NCBI GenBank assembly: GCA_004525335.1
Contig: SPCL01000131.1
Coordinates: 1-5,724, forward strand
DNA: 5,724 nt
Reading direction: 5' to 3'
DNA from: Thermodesulfobacteriales bacterium
GTDB taxonomy: Bacteria > Desulfobacterota_D > UBA1144 > Nemesobacterales > UBA2774
The notes below the pieces were generated by a model. That model searched no databases, was not told the origin of the DNA, and saw only the letters and a list, made by a program, of their open reading frames with translations. Each line of letters starts with the position of its first letter. Position 1 is the stretch's first letter. A program made the position numbers and the translations under genes. This document shows positions 1-5,431 of the stretch, piece by piece.

Positions 1-2301
1 AAACAATACAGGCGCAACAACCTGCTCTGGGAAAGAGAAGATGAGGAGCTCCCGATATACGGAACAACGGCTTCGATGTTCAACGACCCCGGTGTAGATG
101 ATCTATACCGTGCTGTTATAAAAACCGTCTCGAACAAAACAGATTCTCCTTTTACTTCCAATTACAAAGGCGGCCCAAAATCGACAGGAGAAAAGCACAT
201 TATCCCGCCTAAAAGAACGCGTTATCTCTCCGAGATCACTGAGACAATTCACGACTACAACAGTTGGGTGAGTAGAGAGGCGGATACTGCACAGAAACTT
301 TATGGAATAAAGAAAGCTATTGACTCTCTTACAGAGGATGAAACTTCAAATGACGCAAGGAAGATATTAGGAGATCTCTATCAAAAAACATCCAAAGAGC
401 TGGATCCGGACAACTGGAAAATAATCGAGGACTGGAATGATAAATTAGAACGCTATCATGACGACATATACGTTTATAAAGTAAGGGACAGGGAAATTAA
501 AACACAGGCCTACACCACGTCTCTTTCTATGAACCGCATCCCCAGAATTTCACTACCTAGCTATGAAGGGTACGGAGATATCCTGAGATGGAGCCTTCAG
601 GAAAACGTACCGGGAGAGTTTCCATTTACTGCGGGCGTCTTCCCTTTTAAAAGACAAAACGAAGATCCCACCCGAATGTTTGCGGGAGAAGGAGGTCCCG
701 AGAGAACCAACAAAAGGTTTCATTATGTTTCTTTAAATACTCCCGCTAAGAGGCTCTCGACAGCGTTTGATTCCGTAACCCTGTACGGGGAGAACCCTGA
801 CTTCCGCCCTGACATCTACGGCAAGATCGGTAATTCAGGAGTGTCGATCGCGTGCCTAGACGATGCCAAAAAACTGTATAGCGGTTTTGATCTGTGCAAC
901 CCCTCCACATCTGTTTCAATGACGATTAACGGCCCTGCAGCTATAGTGCTGGCGTTTTTCTTAAACGCCGCAATTGACCAGCAGTGTGAGCTATACATCC
1001 GGGAAAACGGTTTGGAGAAAGAAGCTCTCAAAAAAACAAAAGACATATATAAAACGATTGATCAAAGTGTTCCCGAATATAATGGAGAATTACCGGAAGG
1101 GAATAACGGTCTGGGGCTTATGCTCTTAGGCGTCACGGGCGATCAAGTGCTTCCAAAAGAGGTATACGAAAAGATAAAAAGTAAAACCCTTTCACAAGTT
1201 AGGGGAACGGTGCAGGCAGACATTTTAAAAGAAGACCAAGCGCAAAACACCTGCATATTTTCAACCGAGTCGTCGCTTAAAATACAGGGAGATATTCAGG
1301 AGTACTTCATCGAGCACCATATTCAAAACTTTTACTCGATATCCATTTCAGGCTATCACATGGCAGAGGCGGGGGCCAACCCTATAACCCAGCTCGCTTT
1401 TACACTCGCAAACGGCTTTACCTTTGTAGAGTATTTTTTATCAAGAGGTATGGACATTGACGCATTTGCGCCGAATTTTTCATTCTTCTTCTCCAACGGT
1501 TTGGAGCCTGAGTATACGGTTATAGGTCGAGTTGCTCGCCGCATTTGGGCAATGGCAATGAAGTTAAAATACGGGGCGAACGAGCGCTCTCAAAAACTCA
1601 AATACCATATTCAGACCTCCGGCAGGTCGCTCCACGCACAGGAGATTTCGTTTAACGATATTAGGACCACTCTTCAGGCATTGACCGCCATATATGACAA
1701 CTGTAATTCCCTACACACAAACGCCTATGATGAAGCGATTACGACCCCCACGGAAGAATCGGTAAGAAGAGCAATAGCAATACAGCATATTATCAACAGA
1801 GAACTCGGGTCCGCCAAAAACGAGAATCCGCTTCAGGGCTCATTTTTCGTTGAAGAGCTAACAGAGCTTGTTGAGGAAGCTGTGCTTCAAGAATTTGATA
1901 GGCTAACAGAGAGGGGGGGGGTTCTGGGCGCAATGGAAAAAATGTATCAGAGGAGTAAGATTCAGGAAGAGTCGCTCTATTATGAAACTCGTAAAAACAG
2001 TGGAGAATATCCCGTTATAGGGGTAAACACATATTTATCAGATGAGGGCTCACCCACCATTACTCCAAGTGAAGTAACACGCTCGACAGATGATGAAAAA
2101 AACTATCAGGTCGAATTCGTTAAATCGGCAACAGACCGCTATAAAAAAGAATCACGTGAAGTTATAAAGGATCTGCAAAATGCCACGATTAATAATGAGA
2201 ATACTTTTGAGAAAATAATGGAAGCTGTAAAGTTTTGCACGCTTGGCAAGATCACCCACGCGCTTTACGAAGTGGGCGGTCAGTACCGAAGGAATATGTA
2301 G
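1..2301 (+). CDS. icmF: Fused isobutyryl-CoA mutase IcmF, C-terminal 766 codons (5' end outside window)
   Basis: This is an adenosylcobalamin-dependent mutase that interconverts isobutyryl-CoA and n-butyryl-CoA; some family members also act on pivalyl/isovaleryl-CoA. The frame is open from base 1, so the ATG at 76 is internal. IcmF proteins are usually about 1,050-1,100 residues, ordered B12-binding domain, G-protein chaperone (MeaI-like), linker, mutase barrel, so roughly the first 300 residues are missing. Visible residues 1-50 are the end of the G-domain region (LPIYGTTASMFNDPG); 60-150 are a charged helical linker; about 160-690 are the mutase barrel. Family-typical stretches include FPFTAGVFPFKR, GTVQADILKE and SISISGYHMAEAGANPI, with the catalytic-region His at codon 1357-1359. 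Two specificity residues match isobutyryl-type enzymes: Phe (679-681) where methylmalonyl-CoA mutase has Tyr89, and Gln (1243-1245) where it has Arg207. The C-terminus ends in the family-typical ALYEVGGQYRRNM, so the 3' end is intact. A 9-G run lies in frame at 1913-1921. Identification is from recalled family motifs, not a search. Confidence 0.95.
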   Translation, partial: KQYRRNNLLWEREDEELPIYGTTASMFNDPGVDDLYRAVIKTVSNKTDSPFTSNYKGGPKSTGEKHIIPPKRTRYLSEITETIHDYNSWVSREADTAQKLYGIKKAIDSLTEDETSNDARKILGDLYQKTSKELDPDNWKIIEDWNDKLERYHDDIYVYKVRDREIKTQAYTTSLSMNRIPRISLPSYEGYGDILRWSLQENVPGEFPFTAGVFPFKRQNEDPTRMFAGEGGPERTNKRFHYVSLNTPAKRLSTAFDSVTLYGENPDFRPDIYGKIGNSGVSIACLDDAKKLYSGFDLCNPSTSVSMTINGPAAIVLAFFLNAAIDQQCELYIRENGLEKEALKKTKDIYKTIDQSVPEYNGELPEGNNGLGLMLLGVTGDQVLPKEVYEKIKSKTLSQVRGTVQADILKEDQAQNTCIFSTESSLKIQGDIQEYFIEHHIQNFYSISISGYHMAEAGANPITQLAFTLANGFTFVEYFLSRGMDIDAFAPNFSFFFSNGLEPEYTVIGRVARRIWAMAMKLKYGANERSQKLKYHIQTSGRSLHAQEISFNDIRTTLQALTAIYDNCNSLHTNAYDEAITTPTEESVRRAIAIQHIINRELGSAKNENPLQGSFFVEELTELVEEAVLQEFDRLTERGGVLGAMEKMYQRSKIQEESLYYETRKNSGEYPVIGVNTYLSDEGSPTITPSEVTRSTDDEKNYQVEFVKSATDRYKKESREVIKDLQNATINNENTFEKIMEAVKFCTLGKITHALYEVGGQYRRNM

Positions 2302-2309
2302 CAGAATTT

Positions 2310-2909
2310 CTAGAGTTTTTTATACCACAAAAAGGCGTCCTCAAGCCTGTCGTTTCCCCAGAATATTTCGTTACCTATTACAAAACTAGGCGCGCCGAAG
2401 ATAGCTTTATCTGCTGCTAGTTGGCTTTGTTCTCTTAACTTATCTTTATTCTCTTGGGTTTTTGCGTAAGTGATTATCTGATCCGCATCCAATCCAAATG
2501 AGTTCAAAATTGAAGACAAAACTTCTTCATGAGATATGTCTTTATCTTCTACAAAATTAGCTATGAATACAGCTCTTATAAAATTAGATACCCAACCCTC
2601 TTGCTCGTATGCCAATGCGATCCTTGCAGCCAACAGTCCGTTTCGTGGAAATTGGCTCGGTCTTTTAAAAGGTATCTGATACTTCTCACTCAGGCGCGTG
2701 ATGTCACGCCACATATAATTCCCTTTTGCTTTGTAAATGTTAAATGGAGAAGTGTCCCATCCCTGGCTATTGAATATTGGCCCAAGTAAAAACGGTTTCC
2801 ATCTTATCGTAATCCCATGTTCTCGAGCAATTTGTTCAATACGGTAAACCGATAGATAGGAATATGTGCTTGCAAAATCAAACCAGAATTCAACACTAGG
2901 TTTATCCAT
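2310..2909 (-). CDS. 2-hydroxychromene-2-carboxylate isomerase / DsbA-family (kappa GST-like) protein
   Basis: This 199-residue protein has the thioredoxin-fold layout of the HCCA isomerase/kappa-class glutathione transferase family, whose usual length is about 200. The N-terminal beta strand leads into FWFDFASTYSYL (residues 8-19), where Ser14 sits at the family's glutathione-activating serine; there is no CxxC, so it should not act as a disulfide oxidoreductase. A helical insert follows (about 60-160), then the cis-proline loop GAPSFVIGNEIFWGNDRL (172-189, Pro174), the second family signature. NahD of naphthalene degradation is the best-known member, but most relatives outside aromatic-degradation clusters have no known substrate, and no such cluster is visible here. 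No signal peptide is seen, so it is probably cytoplasmic. Only a weak GGA lies upstream of the ATG at 2907-2909. The gene is downstream of ferritin on the same strand and convergent with icmF, ending 8 bases from the icmF stop. The family is firm; the substrate is unknown. Confidence 0.88.
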   Translation of the reverse strand: MDKPSVEFWFDFASTYSYLSVYRIEQIAREHGITIRWKPFLLGPIFNSQGWDTSPFNIYKAKGNYMWRDITRLSEKYQIPFKRPSQFPRNGLLAARIALAYEQEGWVSNFIRAVFIANFVEDKDISHEEVLSSILNSFGLDADQIITYAKTQENKDKLREQSQLAADKAIFGAPSFVIGNEIFWGNDRLEDAFLWYKKL

Positions 2910-2921
2910 AGCTTATATCCA

Positions 2922-2961
2922 AAAAATCCCATCTAGGTATTTAAACCTAAATGGGATTTTT
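2922..2961. terminator. Bidirectional intrinsic terminator hairpin after ferritin
   Basis: Arms 2922-2932 (AAAAATCCCAT) and 2951-2961 (ATGGGATTTTT) are perfect complements. They continue inward after one C/A mismatch (2933/2950) into TAGGT 2934-2938 and ACCTA 2945-2949, with a 6-base loop 2939-2944. The outer arms give a T-run on either strand, so the hairpin can work in both directions. Its natural client is ferritin, whose stop codon ends 38 bases upstream on the minus strand. Its far edge is only 12 bases before the isomerase ATG, so it also lies in that gene's leader. Confidence 0.85.
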
Positions 2962-2998
2962 CTTTAAATCAAATCCATTCATTGAACAATATTATCAG

Positions 2999-3496
2999 CT
3001 ATTGAGCTGTGCTTCTCTCAGATAGCTGTGTATCCAAAATAAGGAGAGCTGAACCGCTGTCCCCTGCCAACTTTAGTTTATCTAAAATCTCATTTGCGGT
3101 TTTTTCTTCTTCTACCTGTTCCTGAATAAACCACTGTAGCTCTACAGCGGTGGCATGATCGTTTTCACTCAGCGCCTGCTCATAGAGCTTATTTATCATC
3201 GCTGTAACTTCCCTTTCGTGATCGAGAACTATCTGGAATATCTCTTTTAAAGACTTGAACTTAGCCTGCGGTTTATCTATAGCGTGAAGAACGACGCGTC
3301 CGTCGCGGTTAAGGACGTAATCAAAGAGTTTCATTGCGTGCGCAAGCTCTTCCTGACTCTGAAGTCTCATCCAACTTGCAAAACCCTGCATGTTGATGGA
3401 TTCACAGTATGCTGCCATGGATAAATAAGTGTATGAAGAAAAATATTCGTTCTTTATCTGATTGTTTAAAGCATCCTGAATTTGTTTACTTATCAT
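2999..3496 (-). CDS. ftnA: Non-haem ferritin, FtnA type (165 aa)
   Basis: This is an iron-storage protein that forms a 24-subunit cytoplasmic shell and oxidises Fe2+ to a ferric mineral core. Counted from the chosen start, the residues fall at the same numbers as in E. coli FtnA: Glu17, Glu50, His53, Glu94, Gln127 and Glu130 for the ferroxidase centre, with Glu49, Glu126 and Glu129 available for the third (C) site and Tyr24 nearby. The length of 165 residues equals that of E. coli FtnA. No haem-ligand Met of the bacterioferritin type was identified. I chose the ATG at 3494-3496 because GGAGGT lies 4 bases upstream and the protein then begins MISKQIQDALNNQI, as ferritins usually do; an ATG 33 bases further out (3527-3529) is in frame but lacks such a ribosome site and would add 11 non-family residues. 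Its own promoter lies at 3551-3579 and a terminator follows at 2922-2961. The four-helix core looks intact; the C-terminal tail (about 155-165) is variable. Confidence 0.95.
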   Translation of the reverse strand: MISKQIQDALNNQIKNEYFSSYTYLSMAAYCESINMQGFASWMRLQSQEELAHAMKLFDYVLNRDGRVVLHAIDKPQAKFKSLKEIFQIVLDHEREVTAMINKLYEQALSENDHATAVELQWFIQEQVEEEKTANEILDKLKLAGDSGSALLILDTQLSERSTAQ

Positions 3497-3500
3497 AGTG

Positions 3501-3506
3501 ACCTCC
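3501..3506 (-). promoter_or_regulatory. Ferritin Shine-Dalgarno site that fixes the start
   Basis: On the minus strand, GGAGGT is followed by CACT and then the ATG at 3496. This strong ribosome site selects the inner ATG over the in-frame one at 3529. Confidence 0.85.
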
Positions 3507-3550
3507 GATCGATCAATTTCCTTATCCAACCCAATTAGTCAATTGAATAA

Positions 3551-3579
3551 ATTATCGCATAAATAGAGACTAATTTCAA
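3551..3579 (-). promoter_or_regulatory. Sigma70-type promoter of the ferritin gene
   Basis: Read on the minus strand, TTGAAA (3574-3579) is followed by 17 bases and GATAAT (3551-3556), and a TG one base before the -10 makes it an extended -10 element. The predicted start is near 3544, giving a leader of about 48 bases. An 8-bp inverted repeat, AATTAGTC (3533-3540) and GACTAATT (3568-3575), brackets the -10; the outer arm touches the -35. This could be a repressor site. A match to the Fur consensus is only partial. Confidence 0.65.
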
Positions 3580-3607
3580 GTTATTACTAGGTGGAAATAG
3601 TTACCAT

Positions 3608-3628
3608 TTAGGTTAGCTGCTTAGGTTA
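3608..3628. repeat. Two direct copies of TTAGGTTA, 13 bases apart
   Basis: TTAGGTTA occurs at 3608-3615 and again at 3621-3628, with GCTGC between. A shorter TAGGT also occurs at 3588-3592. They lie between the divergent ferritin and transporter promoters, so binding of a regulator is possible, but in AT-rich DNA chance copies cannot be excluded. The rest of the 300-base gap between the two genes (3497-3796) shows no credible coding frame. Confidence 0.4.
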
Positions 3629-3672
3629 TTATGAATCCAGAAATAAAAACCTTCATAGCTACTTAATTCGTA

Positions 3673-3681
3673 TGTTATAAA
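3673..3681 (+). promoter_or_regulatory. Possible extended -10 promoter for the transporter gene
   Basis: TG, one base, then TATAAA (3676-3681) resembles an extended -10 element. No good -35 is seen at the expected distance (TCATAG at 3653-3658). If used, the leader would be about 110 bases. It would include a possible stem GAGGTT (3758-3763) / AACCTC (3779-3784) that ends just before the AAGGT ribosome site at 3787-3791. Confidence 0.35.
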
Positions 3682-3796
3682 TGAGTTATCGGATCATAGA
3701 AGATTTCAGTTCATTGCTTTTAAGTTAATTCTAATAATAATATTTAGTAAATAATCTGAGGTTGAAATAGTCTCCTCTAACCTCTCAAGGTAAATA

Positions 3797-5083
3797 ATGT
3801 CTGCAGCTGATTCACACAAAAATAAGCGCGGAGAAATCCTAAGCTGGTGTATGTACGACTGGGCAAATTCTGCATTTGCTACAACTGTCATGGCTGCCAT
3901 ACTCCCGATTTACTACAGCCGGGTTGCGGGTGTGACACTGCCTGGTAATACAGCCACTGCATACTGGGGATATACAACCGCGGCGGCACTATTAATTACC
4001 GCATTGCTGGCACCTATTATGGGAGCTATAGCGGATTACTCAGGTTCAAAGAAAAAACTATTAATGACTTTTGCTGGCATTGGGATATTTGCCACAGCAC
4101 TTCTTTATTTTGTTACCACTGGCGACTGGTTGATGGCTTCTATCTTTTTTATTGTAGGCAACATAGGGTTTGCGACATCTGAAGTATTTTACAACTCGCT
4201 TCTACCCGAAGTTGCCGGACCGGGAAATATCGATCAGGTGTCCACAAAAGGATACGCGCTTGGGTACCTGGGCGGAGGCATTTTACTTGGCATAAATGTC
4301 TTGATGATTGAATTCATGTCTGACACAATGCTTGCCACTCGTCTATCTTTTGTGACAGTATCGATATGGTGGGCAGTCTTTACAATTCCCATAATAAAAA
4401 ATGTTAAGGAGCCTAAAGTTGTAGGAAATAAAGTAAAGTACAATAATCCTCTGAGTGGCGGCTTTAAACGACTTGCTGTTACTTTTAAAGAACTCAAGAA
4501 CTACAGGCAATTACTTCTCTTCTTAATTGCATTTTGGATATACAACGACGGCATTGGAACGATAATCAAAATGGCAACGATTTATGGAGCTGAGATAGGT
4601 ATAGACCAGACCACGCTTATTGGCGCCCTTCTGATGACACAGTTCGTCGGTATTCCTTTTGCTTTCGCATTTGGAAGGCTTGCAAAATATATAGGAACTA
4701 AAAACTCAATTATGATTGGATTATTTGTTTACACTATTATTTCGATTGGTGGCTACTTCATGCAGACAGCTCTTCACTTTTGGATTTTGGCGTTTCTAGT
4801 AGGCACTGTGCAAGGAGGAACCCAAGCTCTAAGTCGATCCTTGTTTGGCTCAATGCTGCCCAAATCAAAGACTTGTGAATTTTATGGTTTTTACGGTATG
4901 AGTTCCAAATTTGCAGGCATAATTGGACCTTTAGTTTTTGCGGTGGTAACTCAAATTACTGGCACAAGTAGGCTCAGCATATTATCACTAATTATGTTCT
5001 TTATCATAGGTGCATTCTTACTTAATAGGGTGGATGAAAAAGAAGGTATTAGAATTGCTCTGGAAGATAATTTGTCAACATAA
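3797..5083 (+). CDS. MFS transporter, UMF1 / Atg22-like family
   Basis: This is a 428-residue inner-membrane protein with about 12 hydrophobic segments in two halves, separated by a polar stretch near residues 200-240, the size and layout of the Major Facilitator Superfamily. UMF1 features are clear: the N-terminal WCMYDWANSAF (17-27) before TM1; an MFS loop motif GAIADYSGSKKK (76-87) after TM2; a matching loop GRLAKYIGTKN (293-303) in the second half; and GGTQALSRSLFGSMLPK (340-356) followed by EFYGFYGMSSKFAG (361-374). Yeast Atg22, an amino-acid effluxer of the vacuole, is the best-studied relative; bacterial members have mostly unknown substrates, so none is assigned. The start ATG (3797-3799) is preceded by AAGGT at a spacing of 5. 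The gene stands alone on this strand, divergent from ferritin, with no clear terminator after it. Family call is firm, substrate unknown. Confidence 0.92.
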   Translation: MSAADSHKNKRGEILSWCMYDWANSAFATTVMAAILPIYYSRVAGVTLPGNTATAYWGYTTAAALLITALLAPIMGAIADYSGSKKKLLMTFAGIGIFATALLYFVTTGDWLMASIFFIVGNIGFATSEVFYNSLLPEVAGPGNIDQVSTKGYALGYLGGGILLGINVLMIEFMSDTMLATRLSFVTVSIWWAVFTIPIIKNVKEPKVVGNKVKYNNPLSGGFKRLAVTFKELKNYRQLLLFLIAFWIYNDGIGTIIKMATIYGAEIGIDQTTLIGALLMTQFVGIPFAFAFGRLAKYIGTKNSIMIGLFVYTIISIGGYFMQTALHFWILAFLVGTVQGGTQALSRSLFGSMLPKSKTCEFYGFYGMSSKFAGIIGPLVFAVVTQITGTSRLSILSLIMFFIIGAFLLNRVDEKEGIRIALEDNLST

Positions 5084-5178
5084 AAAATATCAATAAGAAC
5101 TCCTATAGATATTGCCCGCATTTTTCTTAAAAAAATCTATGTTTTCAGTTATTTGCATAAAAATGTGGTGTTCACGGC

Positions 5179-5187
5179 TGTGGATAA
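5179..5187 (-). promoter_or_regulatory. DnaA box, perfect consensus
   Basis: TGTGGATAA on the plus strand, i.e. TTATCCACA on the minus strand, the high-affinity E. coli-type box. It lies 107 bases upstream of the dnaA -35 and next to the A-rich part of the region. Confidence 0.85.
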
Positions 5188-5285
5188 CTTCACAGTAAAG
5201 CCAATATTGATAAAAAAAACGACGATAATTTAACAACCAAAATTGTTGCGTAACTCGCCGTAATCGTACAATAATAAAAAAAAAC

Positions 5286-5315
5286 TTGACAAGGTATTTT
5301 ACGATCTGTTAGGAT
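5286..5315 (+). promoter_or_regulatory. dnaA promoter
   Basis: A perfect TTGACA (5286-5291), 18 bases, then TAGGAT (5310-5315, four of six matches to TATAAT), with TG at 5307-5308 as an extended -10. The predicted start is near 5322, leaving a leader of about 110 bases that carries two DnaA boxes. A 9-A run (5276-5284) just upstream may act as an UP-like or bent element. Confidence 0.7.
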
Positions 5316-5323
5316 GTATCCTA
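5310..5323. promoter_or_regulatory. Perfect 14-bp palindrome over the dnaA -10 (candidate operator)
   Basis: TAGGAT-GT-ATCCTA has 6-bp arms and a 2-base centre. It covers the -10 hexamer and the predicted transcription start, the position of a classic repressor site. It does not resemble a DnaA box. The regulator is unknown. Confidence 0.55.
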
Positions 5324-5368
5324 CCGGATTGGATGGGACACTTCACAGAATAATTTTCTACACAAAAG

Positions 5369-5377
5369 TTATCCACA
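5369..5377 (+). promoter_or_regulatory. DnaA box, perfect consensus (forward)
   Basis: TTATCCACA, about 48 bases after the predicted dnaA transcription start. It forms an inverted pair with the box at 5392-5400, with 14 bases between them. Confidence 0.87.
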
Positions 5378-5391
5378 TGCTGTTGATAGAT

Positions 5392-5400
5392 TGTGGATAA
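5392..5400 (-). promoter_or_regulatory. DnaA box, perfect consensus (reverse)
   Basis: TGTGGATAA on the plus strand, the second half of the inverted pair, ending 31 bases before the dnaA start codon. A box pair in the leader fits DnaA control of its own transcription as well as an origin role. Confidence 0.87.
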
Positions 5401-5431
5401 GTTGTCTTTTGAGAAGGGTATTGGAGGATAA

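Larger units (their letters stand above)
5084..5431. other. oriC: Putative replication origin (oriC) and dnaA control region
   Basis: This 348-base stretch has no credible gene. It holds three exact 9-base DnaA boxes, two poor ones (5152-5160, TTATGCAAA on the minus strand; 5356-5364, TTCTACACA), and A/T-rich segments with A-runs at 5212-5219 and 5276-5284 that could unwind. A strong promoter and a palindrome precede dnaA. DnaA boxes beside dnaA are the usual sign of a bacterial chromosomal origin. The box count is modest, so the full origin could extend elsewhere, for example to the far side of dnaA. The first 60 bases after the transporter stop show no convincing terminator; ATAGAT 5105-5110 and ATCTAT 5135-5140 could pair only across a long loop. 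Confidence 0.72.

Noticed and set aside
76..78. Start codon for the mutase gene
   Set aside because: The frame is open to base 1, and codons before it already match the IcmF G-domain/linker region, so this Met is internal.
2235..2420. Short plus-strand frame over the junction of the mutase and isomerase genes
   Set aside because: It overlaps the conserved ends of two real genes, and its protein resembles nothing I recognise.
3497..3529. Ferritin starting 11 codons earlier, at the ATG of 3527-3529
   Set aside because: The strong GGAGGT site serves the ATG at 3496, which also gives the family-standard N-terminus and length.
3551..3565. Fur box at the ferritin -10
   Set aside because: Only one half-site (GATAAT) matches well and that is also the -10 hexamer; the second half does not fit.
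3706..3900. Minus-strand 64-codon frame upstream of and overlapping the transporter start
   Set aside because: It lies antisense to the transporter N-terminus and in AT-rich promoter DNA, with no ribosome site or family likeness.
5232..5247. Small hairpin AACAA / TTGTT in the origin region
   Set aside because: A 5-bp A/T stem with a 6-base loop is too weak to call in AT-rich DNA.
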